NCBI RefSeq assembly: GCF_002214525.1
Contig: NZ_CP015104.1
Location: 558,001 to 622,000, forward strand
Length of the DNA: 64,000 nucleotides
Direction of reading: 5' to 3'
DNA from: Thermococcus sp. P6
GTDB taxonomy: Archaea; Methanobacteriota_B; Thermococci; Thermococcales; Thermococcaceae
Positions 41,032-50,133 of the stretch are shown here, in pieces (within the stretch, counting starts at the first letter, position 1; every line of letters begins with the position of its first letter). Below the pieces are notes generated by a model. The model was given only the letters and a program-made list of their open reading frames with translations. It searched no databases and was not told the DNA's origin. Both the position numbers and the translations under genes were made by a program.

Positions 41032-41307
41032 TTGGGGCACACTCTTTATTACCGTACTAGAATAGAGAGGAGATCCGGGTTCAGGAAATTCCTCAGGAGG
41101 GTCTGTGAGGGTATCGGCTACCGCTTCAGCGAAGGTTCAGGGTCTGTAATCGTCTTCCCGGAGTGCCCGCTCGTCGAACCCCTCGAGATCCCGTGGAAGG
41201 GAGAGGGTTCGGTCAAGACGAACCTCATCGAGCCCTGTCACTCGGTTTACCTCCTCATCCTTCACTCGGTCTCCTTCTTCGGCTCCGTAGAGCTCTGGGA
41301 GGACTGA
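41032..41307 (+). CDS. Conserved-looking protein of unknown function
   Basis: 91 residues with a TTG start. The protein has a basic N-terminal half (TRIERRSGFRKFLRRVCEG), then IVFPECPLVEPLEIP and KTNLIEPCHSVYLLILHSV. I believe I have seen closely related unnamed proteins in Thermococcales but cannot name a family. GGTGAT lies before the start and a TATA-like AAATTTTTTAAAG at about 40993. Its last 46 bases overlap, tail to tail, the final gene of the large minus-strand operon. Confidence 0.6.
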   Translation: MGHTLYYRTRIERRSGFRKFLRRVCEGIGYRFSEGSGSVIVFPECPLVEPLEIPWKGEGSVKTNLIEPCHSVYLLILHSVSFFGSVELWED

Positions 41308-42008
41308 TCCGTGAGGTAGACCTCGATTATCCTCACGGGCACGGCTCCCCTGAACGTCCTGTCCTCCACGAGGAGCTTCACGACCCTCCCCACCTCGAGG
41401 TCTCCAACAGCGTCCACCCAGTAGTGGCCGGGTTTGACGTTTGCCGCCATGTCGTCGTGGACGAAGATCCTGACGAGATCGCCCTTGATCTCTTCGACTA
41501 TCCCGTAGGTGTAATCCCTCCCGTACTTCGACTTGAAGTACCACCTGAAGACGAGGACGACCACGAGGACAAAGAGCAGGTACGCGTAATAGTAGTAGGC
41601 CTCCGGGGCCTTCCCGCGTATCAGGGCGTATCCGAGGAAAACCCCCAGGAGAATGGCGGATATGCCGTAGTAGAAGAACCTGTAGGGTTCATACTCGACG
41701 AAGAAGTTCCGGTTTTTGATAAGGGTGTACCTCAGGAAGGGGAAGTAAACCACCGCCAGTCCCACGAGCCAGAGCGGGTCGGCCCTGATGAGGAGCAGGA
41801 TGAAGTTGAGGATTAGATAGCCTGTGAAGGCCATCTGGAGCCTCAGACTAAGGTATTCGTGAACCGTAAGGGGCTTTTTGAAGAGCCGGCGGAGGTACCT
41901 GAAGTCGGGGGGACGCTCCGATGGCGATGGCATGAAAAAATCCCGGAGCCGATCGATGCCCGATTCTACAAGCTCGCCCACCCTGTAAAGGAACTCCTCA
42001 ACGTCCAT
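41262..42008 (-). CDS. Membrane protein, last gene of the pilin/CetZ operon
   Basis: 248 residues. A cytosolic N-terminal part (MDVEEFLYRVGELVESG) is followed by three or four membrane segments (about YLILNFILLLIRADPLWLVG, ISAILLGVFLGYAL, YLLFVLVVVLVFRWYF) and a soluble C-terminal beta-type domain (EIKGDLVRIFVHDDMAANVK, VGRVVKLLVED). It resembles the archaeal DUF2101 membrane proteins, though I am not certain. Start at ATG 42008 behind AGAGGTGAAA, four bases after the previous stop, so cotranscribed. It could anchor or assist the surface proteins. Confidence 0.7.
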   Translation of the reverse strand: MDVEEFLYRVGELVESGIDRLRDFFMPSPSERPPDFRYLRRLFKKPLTVHEYLSLRLQMAFTGYLILNFILLLIRADPLWLVGLAVVYFPFLRYTLIKNRNFFVEYEPYRFFYYGISAILLGVFLGYALIRGKAPEAYYYYAYLLFVLVVVLVFRWYFKSKYGRDYTYGIVEEIKGDLVRIFVHDDMAANVKPGHYWVDAVGDLEVGRVVKLLVEDRTFRGAVPVRIIEVYLTDQSSQSSTEPKKETE

Positions 42009-42012
42009 GATT

Positions 42013-44421
42013 TCACCTCTTGAGCAAATCTTCCGCTTCCACTTCGCCAAATATGGCCTCTGCCGTCTCTTCATCGAGGAAGAAAGGAATCGAGCTCAAA
42101 TCTCCCGTTGAAGTAATACCGTAGGATATCCCCCAGACGCGGTAACCTTCCACCTTGCTCCCCCTTCTGAAGTAATAGCTGAGGAAGTAGTAATCCACAC
42201 TGCTCTGTCCTTCCTCCACGGCTATTCCGAGGGAGTTGAAGAGGTTGAAGAGCTTCTCGTCGTAGCTGGCGTGGGGTATCATGAAGCTGACGAGGCCTAT
42301 CGGATAATATCTGTCCCCGTACTTAACTCCCAGCTCATCCTGCATTCTCTTGGCCAGTTCGAAGTATTCGTCATGATTTTTGCTGCTCCCCTCAAGCCTC
42401 TCGAAGAGGGACCAGCCGTCGTAGGTGCCGAAGTAACGCTGGTCCATAAGGCAGTCAACGAAGGGCTGGAGGTCGTAGGCCCTCGAAGGGCCGGCTGAGG
42501 AGGAAGGAGTGGGCTTTGTTTCTGGATCATTCTGGTTCACATTCGGATAGGAGATACCGTTAAAGTTGGGATCCTCAAGGCGGTCACTATCGTCGGGATA
42601 TTTCCTGATGGCTATCCAGTCGTAGATCGTCTCTCTCTTATTTTTCTCACTGTCCGTTACGAGGTAGAGCTTCCTCAGGGGTTCACTCCAAAAGCGGAAG
42701 TAACTGTCATCGTTTACCCCGCCATCGGTTATATCCTTGAACCTTGAATCCTTGCTTGATGATGAGTAAGGCTTCATGAGGGCCTCGTAGACGTGGTAAG
42801 TGTTGGCAGGACTTCTTCCGTCAACGTTCGACTCATTGTTCCACCATGCGTAGTGGATCGCAAGCCCATCTCCACCTCTTGTGCTGTCGTCCGTAAACAG
42901 CAACATCCTACCATCATCATCCTCGATTCCTATTCCTCCATCCCAATCTCGAGGGTTCTGCCGGTTGCTCATCATCCTGAACCTTACGGCAAAGCCCTTG
43001 GAAACGTCCAAATCCTGAGCAAGTGGATGCTCAACCTCATCTCCCCCATTAAGGGTGAACTCTCCCTTGAAATCGTTGAAGTACTCAAAGACCTCACTGC
43101 CATCTCCCTTCGTCGGCGGGAGCTCGTCTCCAAAATATAGCCCTATCCTGAGGTTGCCGTTCGCGGGTATCGAGGCCCTTATCCAGATCAATGCCTCTTT
43201 GTTGTTTGAATCCCAGTACTCGATCCAGAATGGAACTGGATTGCAGCTTGAGTTGTATATAGCTATGGAGGCGTTCGTTTCATAGGGATCACTGCCGGCT
43301 GTGGCGGTATTGCCGAATATCTCATTCAGCTGGTCTTGGGTGAATCCTTTGGCCGTGCTCAGGAGTATGGGGATCTGATAATCAGTCAGATCAACATTTA
43401 GGTTATTCCTAACTGTAATGTTGAGCCTGTGTCCAAGGGAGGAACACCATTCGCCCCCCCCGGACGAAGCACCGGAAAAAACGAGCACCCCCCTATCTCC
43501 ATCCTTGAAAATTTCAGCCGGATTTACCGGAGTGCCTTCCATAGTCGTGTTGACTATTATACGGTCGGCCGAATCTATGCTCCCCTCTTCGAGAACATAG
43601 GCGTAAGCTTTAGCTTCTTCATCATCGGGATACGTCTCCCCGATGAAAATTCCATTCGGATCGAGCTGGCTCGAGTAGGTCCCGACCACGTGACCCTCGT
43701 TGCTCTTTCCAGTTCCGTAAAGGACCTTTACCGGCTTATCTATGAGCTCCGGGAAGGGATAAGTGCAGGCTCTTATAGACCTCTGATACCTACCCCCGGT
43801 CATCGCCGAGAAGATTGGATCCTCAAGATCCCTTATGTCAACTATCGAGTAAGCGTATCCACTCCTCGGTATGGGGCCGGTGTAGACCACCCTCCCGGAG
43901 GTGTCGGAGATCGTGATGTTCGTTATCCTCGCCTTTATGACGATCCTGAAGGAATCGAGGGGTGCCACCGTGATGTTCATGTTATTGGCTATCTCATCCG
44001 CACCCGGGGAAAGCCTGTAGCCCTGTTCCCGGAGCTTTTCTCCGATGAGATCCAGCCATCTCTCTATGCTCTGGTTCTGCATTATCCTCTGAAGGTTCTC
44101 GTAGCTGGAGAGCTGGGGAGATGTAGCACGTAAAGTCAGATCCTTTATCGTTTCGTTTGCCGGCCTGTAAGTCAGAAAATTACCCGTGGTTGAGACGTAA
44201 TCGATAGCCGCCACCACCGCCCTCTTTCCGGATATCTCCAGCGCCTTTTGAAAGTCCATCTCAACGTACGATACTACCCGGTAGGTTCTCTCAACCTGAG
44301 TTCTCTCGCTCTGAGCCCCCACTATCTGGGACGAAACGTCCTCGTAGGTTGCCAGCAGGAGCATGAGGGGTATGAGCAGGAGCACGACGGTTGAGTTAAT
44401 CAGGAAGGCCCTTCTTTTCAT
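42013..44421 (-). CDS. Giant prepilin-like surface protein with DUF2341 domain
   Basis: 802 residues. N-terminus MKRRAFLINSTVVLLLIPLM is one membrane helix behind a basic start, resembling type IV prepilins but without the canonical G|Q cleavage. The rest is extracellular: a helical stalk (QSERTQVERTYRVVSYVEMD), a beta region, and from about residue 335 a DUF2341/concanavalin-like module (NLNVDLTDYQIPILL, IRASIPANGNLRIGLYFG, FEYFNDFKGEFTLNGG). Such modules occur in archaeal surface proteins and are thought to bind sugars or proteins. ATGA overlap with the preceding gene. Probably a cell-surface or appendage-tip protein. Confidence 0.75.
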   Translation of the reverse strand: MKRRAFLINSTVVLLLIPLMLLLATYEDVSSQIVGAQSERTQVERTYRVVSYVEMDFQKALEISGKRAVVAAIDYVSTTGNFLTYRPANETIKDLTLRATSPQLSSYENLQRIMQNQSIERWLDLIGEKLREQGYRLSPGADEIANNMNITVAPLDSFRIVIKARITNITISDTSGRVVYTGPIPRSGYAYSIVDIRDLEDPIFSAMTGGRYQRSIRACTYPFPELIDKPVKVLYGTGKSNEGHVVGTYSSQLDPNGIFIGETYPDDEEAKAYAYVLEEGSIDSADRIIVNTTMEGTPVNPAEIFKDGDRGVLVFSGASSGGGEWCSSLGHRLNITVRNNLNVDLTDYQIPILLSTAKGFTQDQLNEIFGNTATAGSDPYETNASIAIYNSSCNPVPFWIEYWDSNNKEALIWIRASIPANGNLRIGLYFGDELPPTKGDGSEVFEYFNDFKGEFTLNGGDEVEHPLAQDLDVSKGFAVRFRMMSNRQNPRDWDGGIGIEDDDGRMLLFTDDSTRGGDGLAIHYAWWNNESNVDGRSPANTYHVYEALMKPYSSSSKDSRFKDITDGGVNDDSYFRFWSEPLRKLYLVTDSEKNKRETIYDWIAIRKYPDDSDRLEDPNFNGISYPNVNQNDPETKPTPSSSAGPSRAYDLQPFVDCLMDQRYFGTYDGWSLFERLEGSSKNHDEYFELAKRMQDELGVKYGDRYYPIGLVSFMIPHASYDEKLFNLFNSLGIAVEEGQSSVDYYFLSYYFRRGSKVEGYRVWGISYGITSTGDLSSIPFFLDEETAEAIFGEVEAEDLLKR

Positions 44422-46514
44422 CAGCTCTCCCTCCACACCCTGAGGGTTATCGTTATTGGCTGGAACAGGCCGGGCACGTTGCCCATTGAGGCGAAGTCCA
44501 TCCTAACGCTGGCCGGAAGTCCCACGTCTATCGGGTTTTGCCGGGAGCCGTCGTAGGGAGTTTCCTTCCATTCTTCGGGGTTTTGGTCATCTCTGAAGTT
44601 GAGCTTATCCAAAAGCCTCAGGATGGCGTCGTCAACAGCATACCTGCCGGGATCCAGCTCCTCAACCTGGATCCGTCTGTAAGGCTCGTCCCCCACGAGG
44701 ATGGTTTTCTCTCCACTAATACTCGAGTAGTAGGTCAGGTTGTAGCCTTTGTAGGCAGGATAGCCCTGAAGGAGGTAGGGGAAAACATCTCCATACCCAG
44801 CGTAACCCTCTATGAAGTATCTTATTATTCCTCTTGTCTCACCATTCCTGACGTAGGAATTTCCATTCTCCATTCCGATCTCAAACTCGTTCTCCTGTCC
44901 GGGAACCATCATCCAGTCGTAAAGGCGCGTGTAGGCAACTCTAATGGCGTACATTCCAAGGGGACCGCTGTAGAACATTCTGCCATTCTCCCAGAGCTCC
45001 TGAACTGTTGAATAATCAAATACATACCCAACCCAATAATCCGCATACCATGGCGTGCTCCCGGGCGGAAGGGGATACGAGACACTCATTCTGGAACACA
45101 CCCAGTAATCCCCGTCATAGTGGCAATCCCTGTACTGGATATCATCGTAGTCCTTGAATATCGAAAGGGGTATGCTGTACGGGGTTACCACGGTTTTTGG
45201 AATGTAGCCAATCCTCACGTATGATTCCGGATAGCCGTATATCCTACGCTCTCTCTCAAGACCGTAATCCTGCCCCTCATAATACCAGTCTCCCTGCCAG
45301 TAAAGAGCGTCAAATCCAAGGACGAAGTCGAAGACCATTTTGCTCAGGTTCTCGTAGGTGACCCCCATATCTCTCAGGGCGGATCTGATCTCGTCGTCGG
45401 TGAACTCAACCACGGCATCACCGTTTGAATTCGCCGTTTTGGTTAAGAGGAGTGCCAAGTTTCCACCCAATCCGTAGTAAAGCCTCACCTCTCCCACGTT
45501 ATGCACCTTGAACCTCATGTCGATCGAGGTTATGTTGCCGGGAACGAAGGTTTCGAGGAGGTACATTATCCCCGTATACTCGGATGTAACGTCGTAGACC
45601 TTAACAATCCCGGGATCTTCGACCGAGGTGGAGTTCGTCCTGTACTTAACGTACATCGTGGTTCCGCTTGCGGAGCCTATTTCATTCCCTGTTGGCTCAC
45701 TAAAAACCAACGTGACGGCGTTGTCGCCACCATGAAGGTAATTCGTTAGGTTGTCCTTGTTAATCTGCTCATATCCCAAATCGACTGGTTCACTGTTAAT
45801 GTATAGATCTATACGCTCGTCATACCTAGCCACGAACTTACCATCAGCTTCCACCACTTTCGCATCAGAGGGCAGGGTTATGGTCCTGCTGATCGTCAGG
45901 GTGTTGTCTCCGTAGTAGGCGCCGGCGAGAACCCTGAACCACCCGAAAAGGTCTTCCCGTGTAGTGGTCGCCTTCGTCAGATAGGCCCTCGCCATGTAGC
46001 CCCTCGGCGTCTGGTTGTAGGCGTAACCGCTCAGTATGAGGGTTGCCGGGCTCACATCTTCAGCCGAAGAATAGTTCGCCCCGACCTTCCTCAGGTATGG
46101 GCTCGTGTAGTTGTTTATCAAAAGCTCGTAGTTGTAATCCTTAAGCGTGCTGTTGAGCAGGTATCCCATTATTACCTCGGCCTTGTGCCTGAGGTCTGCG
46201 GAGGGATACACGGGCTCCGCGGCCCAGTACGTTGCAACTATATCGAGGGGAGACATGTCCGGGCTTACGAGCGTCGTGTTCAGTGTCCCGTCATCCATCC
46301 ATTCCTCGATCTTCTCCGGGGGAACGAGATCCTTCAGCGGGACCGTCCTGAAGGTGGTGAGGGTATCCTCCGCCACGTACTTCGACTGGGAGCGCATGTA
46401 GGTTGAATAAACCTGAGTGTCCGGGTTGATCTGGGCCATGCTAACAACGAACAGGGTTATGAGCAGGAGGCCGAGTATGGCATCCAGCGTGAACACAAAG
46501 CCTCGCCTTTTCAT
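44421..46514 (-). CDS. Giant prepilin-like surface protein
   Basis: 697 residues. The N-terminus MKRRGFVFTLDAILGLLLIT has the basic-Gly-hydrophobic design of archaeal class III (prepilin-type) signal peptides, with cleavage expected after Gly5. The remaining ectodomain is beta-rich with many Tyr/Trp (DWYYEGQDYGLERERRIYGY) and a laminin-like or jelly-roll feel (NLALLLTKTANSNGDAVVEF); no named domain was recognised. ATGA overlaps on both sides tie it to its neighbours. A minor pilin with a large exposed head is the likeliest role. Confidence 0.72.
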   Translation of the reverse strand: MKRRGFVFTLDAILGLLLITLFVVSMAQINPDTQVYSTYMRSQSKYVAEDTLTTFRTVPLKDLVPPEKIEEWMDDGTLNTTLVSPDMSPLDIVATYWAAEPVYPSADLRHKAEVIMGYLLNSTLKDYNYELLINNYTSPYLRKVGANYSSAEDVSPATLILSGYAYNQTPRGYMARAYLTKATTTREDLFGWFRVLAGAYYGDNTLTISRTITLPSDAKVVEADGKFVARYDERIDLYINSEPVDLGYEQINKDNLTNYLHGGDNAVTLVFSEPTGNEIGSASGTTMYVKYRTNSTSVEDPGIVKVYDVTSEYTGIMYLLETFVPGNITSIDMRFKVHNVGEVRLYYGLGGNLALLLTKTANSNGDAVVEFTDDEIRSALRDMGVTYENLSKMVFDFVLGFDALYWQGDWYYEGQDYGLERERRIYGYPESYVRIGYIPKTVVTPYSIPLSIFKDYDDIQYRDCHYDGDYWVCSRMSVSYPLPPGSTPWYADYWVGYVFDYSTVQELWENGRMFYSGPLGMYAIRVAYTRLYDWMMVPGQENEFEIGMENGNSYVRNGETRGIIRYFIEGYAGYGDVFPYLLQGYPAYKGYNLTYYSSISGEKTILVGDEPYRRIQVEELDPGRYAVDDAILRLLDKLNFRDDQNPEEWKETPYDGSRQNPIDVGLPASVRMDFASMGNVPGLFQPITITLRVWRES

Positions 46515-47953
46515 GAGTCATCCCACACTAAGAGTTTTATCACGGCCCCATCGAACCTCGGCCCCATAAGGAACCTTATACCCGGGGTTATCTCAAGGCC
46601 CACATCATCCCTGCGCCATCCTTCCAGAGAGTAGAGCCACAGACCGATGGGCTTATCCGTGGCATCCACTGACCCGAAAAGATCTTTGAAGGGCACCGTT
46701 ATCACGCCGTTCACACCGCGGTAGTGCTTCGTATGTGCCTCACCGTTCTCGTAGTAGACGAGCGTTGCGTTAAGCTCCCCTTGGTTTCCGTAAACGAAAA
46801 GACCTCTGACTTCGGTTCCAAGAAGGGAAACGAGCGTCAGGTTGCCCTGAGAGGAGGAACCAACGCTTATCCTGAGGGAAGTTTCGAGGGGAGGGTTGTA
46901 CCTCATCACGCCGTATAGGATGGGCTCTTCCTTCGATGGGCCTGCCGAAAGGTTGTAGAAGAACGTCGAGACCATGATGTACCTGTCCACGGGCTCTATC
47001 CACGGCGAGCGTGCCATCGATTCGTTTATCGTCGTCGCATCTTCCACCACCGAGCCGTTGATCAGGGCGAAACCGTAGGCCGGTTCGCCCATTTCGACGA
47101 AGTTCTGGGCACTCGTGAAGTTTGAAACGATCTGAGGGGAAGCGTTATCATAGGCCGAGATCTGGATCTGAACCTGACCCTGGCCGCCTATGTGTATTGA
47201 GGTCACATTATGGGGGCATCCGTCTACTTTCATGTGATAGCTGCTCGTGGAATCAAGGACCCTGAACTCGACCCTTACGTTCTGCGGTAGGGTCTCCTCA
47301 AATTTTTGCTTTCCTTGGACGGTAACATCTATCTCTTGGGTGGCCACGAACACAAGATAATCGTTTCGTTCAAGGAATACATTATTCCCCCCACCCTGAG
47401 CTAAACTGCATACCTCCTTACCCACGTAAGTGGTTCCTCCCCGGGTTAGGCTGATGTAGGAAACTGGAAACTCTTTATTGCCGTTTCCCGCCAGAGAGAT
47501 CTTAACGTTCCCCAGATCATTTCCCGGGAGGATGAGGTTGTAGAGGTAGTACCTTGGGAAGCTACCATCAACATTGACTTTAAACCTCGAAAGGTAGACC
47601 TCCAGAAGGAAGTCCTTCCCGCTCGCCATGCTGTACAAAGCGTCCTTAAGCTGGTCTTTTGAGCTGTTCAAAGCAAGCAGCTTTCCGTAATCAAGGGCGA
47701 AGTAATAGTTATCGTCCCTCAGCCCAACCACCTTCACATCTGAGGGGTTATCCTCCCAGTCCCCGGGATCGCCGGGGCTCTTAACGAGCAGGTCCATCAT
47801 ACCATCCCCGATGTTGGCCCTCTCGTACCAGCCGAGGAGGGAGGTCACCTCCGCCTTTATGTCCTCGGAGGCGGACGTGAAAGTGCCGAGTATCATTATC
47901 ACAACGATCAGGGCGAGCATCGCATCGAGTGAAAACAGCTGACCCCTCCTCAT
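46511..47953 (-). CDS. Large prepilin-like surface protein
   Basis: 480 residues starting MRRGQLFSLDAMLALIVVIM, a class III signal with probable cleavage between Gly4 and Gln5 and a hydrophobic helix that would pack in a filament core. The ectodomain is beta-rich (VRVEFRVLDSTSSYHMKVDG, LRISVGSSSQGNLTLVSLLG). No family was recognised beyond the signal. ATGA overlaps with both neighbours. One of six prepilin-like proteins of the operon. Confidence 0.72.
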   Translation of the reverse strand: MRRGQLFSLDAMLALIVVIMILGTFTSASEDIKAEVTSLLGWYERANIGDGMMDLLVKSPGDPGDWEDNPSDVKVVGLRDDNYYFALDYGKLLALNSSKDQLKDALYSMASGKDFLLEVYLSRFKVNVDGSFPRYYLYNLILPGNDLGNVKISLAGNGNKEFPVSYISLTRGGTTYVGKEVCSLAQGGGNNVFLERNDYLVFVATQEIDVTVQGKQKFEETLPQNVRVEFRVLDSTSSYHMKVDGCPHNVTSIHIGGQGQVQIQISAYDNASPQIVSNFTSAQNFVEMGEPAYGFALINGSVVEDATTINESMARSPWIEPVDRYIMVSTFFYNLSAGPSKEEPILYGVMRYNPPLETSLRISVGSSSQGNLTLVSLLGTEVRGLFVYGNQGELNATLVYYENGEAHTKHYRGVNGVITVPFKDLFGSVDATDKPIGLWLYSLEGWRRDDVGLEITPGIRFLMGPRFDGAVIKLLVWDDS

Positions 47954-48423
47954 GTTCTCACCACGTCAACCTCTATCTCAATCTCGTATCCGTTGAGGTA
48001 AAGCTTCCCCTTCTTTTCAACGACGTTGGTCCTCGAAGTGAGGTCCCCCTCGATGTACTCCCTTATCCCGCTCTCGATCGCTCCTTCATCCATTCCGCTC
48101 CCGGTGTAGGATATCCCGACCTTCACCCGAATCCTGCCTTCCGTTTCCTCCGTCTCAATCCCCGAGATCTGAAAAGCCCTGTAGGTGTAATTAACGGCCT
48201 CTATTATTTCGTTCAGGGGTTCATATAGGCTTTCGTTAACCACAACACCCGTGTTCAGGTAGGCGCAGGCATCTGAGGCGGAGTTCCTTACGTAGGTTAC
48301 CGCCGAGGTGACCACGTTCTCGTGGAGGTAGGGGGGTACGATGATCAGAACTCCCGTGAGGATCAGAGCCGTGATGAAGAGCACCTCAAGGGAGGTCTGG
48401 GCCCTACGGCGAGAGTGTAACAT
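47950..48423 (-). CDS. Small prepilin-like protein, class III signal peptide
   Basis: 157 residues. RRRAQTSLEVLFITALILTG carries the archaeal class III signature QxSxExxxL, which Thermococcales/Methanococcus prepilin peptidases cut before the Gln. A small C-terminal domain with IRVKVGISYTGSGMDEGAIE follows. Size and signal fit a filament subunit or minor pilin. It overlaps the gene upstream by 20 bases and the one downstream by 4. Confidence 0.75.
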   Translation of the reverse strand: MLHSRRRAQTSLEVLFITALILTGVLIIVPPYLHENVVTSAVTYVRNSASDACAYLNTGVVVNESLYEPLNEIIEAVNYTYRAFQISGIETEETEGRIRVKVGISYTGSGMDEGAIESGIREYIEGDLTSRTNVVEKKGKLYLNGYEIEIEVDVVRT

Positions 48424-48844
48424 CGATCCACCCCCCCGTTTCGTTGTGTTGGGCCCTTATAAGGAACGCCCTGTTTTCCCACGTCAGGACTACGGAGCTC
48501 TTCCGGTGCAGTGAAAGGGGAACCTTCTGGATGACGCTGTACCTTCTTCCCCCTATGGTGGCGTTGACGAGCAGCTTATCCGGGGGTGCGAGGCTCACGG
48601 TCACGCTATCACCCGTCCCCAGCTCCATCGGGAGCTCCTTCCTCAGGGTGAAGCCATTTCCGGAGGAGTAAACCTTGACGACCGAATCCCTCACGTCTAT
48701 TGAGAAGGCCTTCAGCTTTGAGACCGTGTCGAAGGTCTCCGAATGAACCCTCTCGCTGCTCGCAATGTAAACTATGTTAAGCGCCGTGATGCCTATGAGC
48801 GTAACCGCGAAGAGGAAATCGAGGCTTATCTGTCCCCTTTTCAT
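48404..48844 (-). CDS. Small prepilin-like protein, class III signal peptide
   Basis: 146 residues starting MKRGQISLDFLFAVTLIGIT: basic residues, Gly, then QxSxDxL, a slight variant of the class III prepilin motif, and a long hydrophobic helix. The C-terminal domain is beta-rich (GTGDSVTVSLAPPDKLLVNA, SSVVLTWENRAFLIRAQHN), like a compact pilin head. Start at ATG 48844, inside the ribosome binding site overlap GGTGGGTGAG of the preceding stop. Confidence 0.75.
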   Translation of the reverse strand: MKRGQISLDFLFAVTLIGITALNIVYIASSERVHSETFDTVSKLKAFSIDVRDSVVKVYSSGNGFTLRKELPMELGTGDSVTVSLAPPDKLLVNATIGGRRYSVIQKVPLSLHRKSSVVLTWENRAFLIRAQHNETGGWIDVTLSP

Positions 48845-48845
48845 C

Positions 48846-49478
48846 TCACCCACCGGGATTTATGTTTATCCTGAGCTCGCCCCTTTCCTGATCGAAGGTC
48901 CAGAGGTCGGGCTTATCGGGGTTCCACTCCACGACCACCCTGAGGATCGCCGGAACGTCGGCCGGATCCAGCTCAAGGCCGTAGATCCGCACTCCACCGA
49001 TGGTTAAGCTGCCCCTTGGAGACCACACGTCGGAGCGGTTGTAGAGAACGGCCCCATAAAGGGCCCTGCTCCAGAAGACGTTCTTGTCCCCGCCGCTCAG
49101 GACGGGGGTGGAGTCCTTCCCGGTAACCGTGACGTAGGTTCCGTTACCGCTATCGGTGTAGTTCCCGTAGGTTACGAAGACCTTCGGGTCCTCAACTCCG
49201 AGACCTTTGAGGAGCATATCCCTGTCCCGGAGGTAGGTTAGCCTGACGTAGGCGGTGGACTTTGAGCCGGGCCCCTGAGAGTAGACCTGAGACACCGTGT
49301 TCGATATCACGTTGGCGAGGTTCTTCTCTTCGAGGCTTATCTGGATCCTCAGGTTCTCGGTTGAGGCGGAGCCCTCTTTAAAGGTCACGTTGTTCACGGA
49401 ATAGAGCAGGAGGATGAGCATTAGACCGAAGACCAGCATGAACTCGAGTGAAACCTGCCCGCGCTTTCTAAGTTCCAT
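48846..49478 (-). CDS. Prepilin-like protein, class III signal peptide
   Basis: 210 residues. MELRKRGQVSLEFMLVFGLM has the textbook class III motif QVSLEFMLV after Lys-Arg-Gly, so the peptidase would cut between Gly and Gln. The mature head is beta-rich (TAYVRLTYLRDRDMLLKGLG, SLTIGGVRIYGLELDPAD). Start at ATG 49478. First of the six pilin-like genes after the CetZ and membrane-protein genes; probably a main or core subunit, which is inference. Confidence 0.78.
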   Translation of the reverse strand: MELRKRGQVSLEFMLVFGLMLILLLYSVNNVTFKEGSASTENLRIQISLEEKNLANVISNTVSQVYSQGPGSKSTAYVRLTYLRDRDMLLKGLGVEDPKVFVTYGNYTDSGNGTYVTVTGKDSTPVLSGGDKNVFWSRALYGAVLYNRSDVWSPRGSLTIGGVRIYGLELDPADVPAILRVVVEWNPDKPDLWTFDQERGELRININPGG

Positions 49479-49512
49479 ACCTCTCCCCCATGTGGGTTCG
49501 TCCATCTTCTAT

Positions 49513-50133
49513 TTAATCGTTGCCCCCGGATTTTACGACGGCAAATATTCCTTTCCCTATTCTTACGGTCTTCACACCGAAGTAATCCCCGCTGAATATC
49601 TTGAACCTGTAGCGGTCGCTCTTCAGCGAGTGCCTTTCGATGATCTCCTTAAGTTCGTCGATGAAGAACTGGGTCAGTTCGTAGTAAATCAGGTCGAGCT
49701 TTTCCCCCGTGAAGTCCCTGACGAAGAGGGCAGCCGGGAGCATCGCAAGTCCGATTATCAGGTAAAGTTCCCCGGAGATCGCTGTGGCGAGGGCCGTGGC
49801 CCCTGCGAGGAAGCCTATCAGGGTGTAGAGCAGGGTTGCGTTTCTCTTCGTCTTCTTGATCTCCTTGACCTTCCGCTCCCACAGGTCCAGAAGGGCGGGG
49901 TTGTAGAAGTCAAAGGCCGTGTGGCGCTTTCCCTTCGATATCCTCTCCCTGATGAGGTCCTCCCAGTCGTCCCGGTAGTAGATGACCTCGCCGTGGAGTT
50001 TCGCCCGCTCAGCATCGAGAGAGGAGATGATCCTCGTTATGTCCTCGGCGCTCTCGTGGGCCACGTGGGAGTAAAGCTCGCTCTCGTCCAGCTCGAGGGC
50101 AACCTCGACGGAGTCCCTGACGGGTTCACTCAT
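49513..50133 (-). CDS. Membrane protein next to the CetZ gene
   Basis: 206 residues. A charged cytosolic N-terminal helical part (about 100 residues, DITRIISSLDAERAKLHGEV), then a hairpin of two membrane helices (LLYTLIGFLAGATALATAIS and LYLIIGLAMLPAALFV), then a cytosolic C-terminal domain (KIFSGDYFGVKTVRIGKGIF). No known family. Its start overlaps the end of the CetZ gene by 8 bases. Both large domains appear cytosolic, so it could tether the tubulin-like protein to the membrane. Confidence 0.7.
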   Translation of the reverse strand: MSEPVRDSVEVALELDESELYSHVAHESAEDITRIISSLDAERAKLHGEVIYYRDDWEDLIRERISKGKRHTAFDFYNPALLDLWERKVKEIKKTKRNATLLYTLIGFLAGATALATAISGELYLIIGLAMLPAALFVRDFTGEKLDLIYYELTQFFIDELKEIIERHSLKSDRYRFKIFSGDYFGVKTVRIGKGIFAVVKSGGND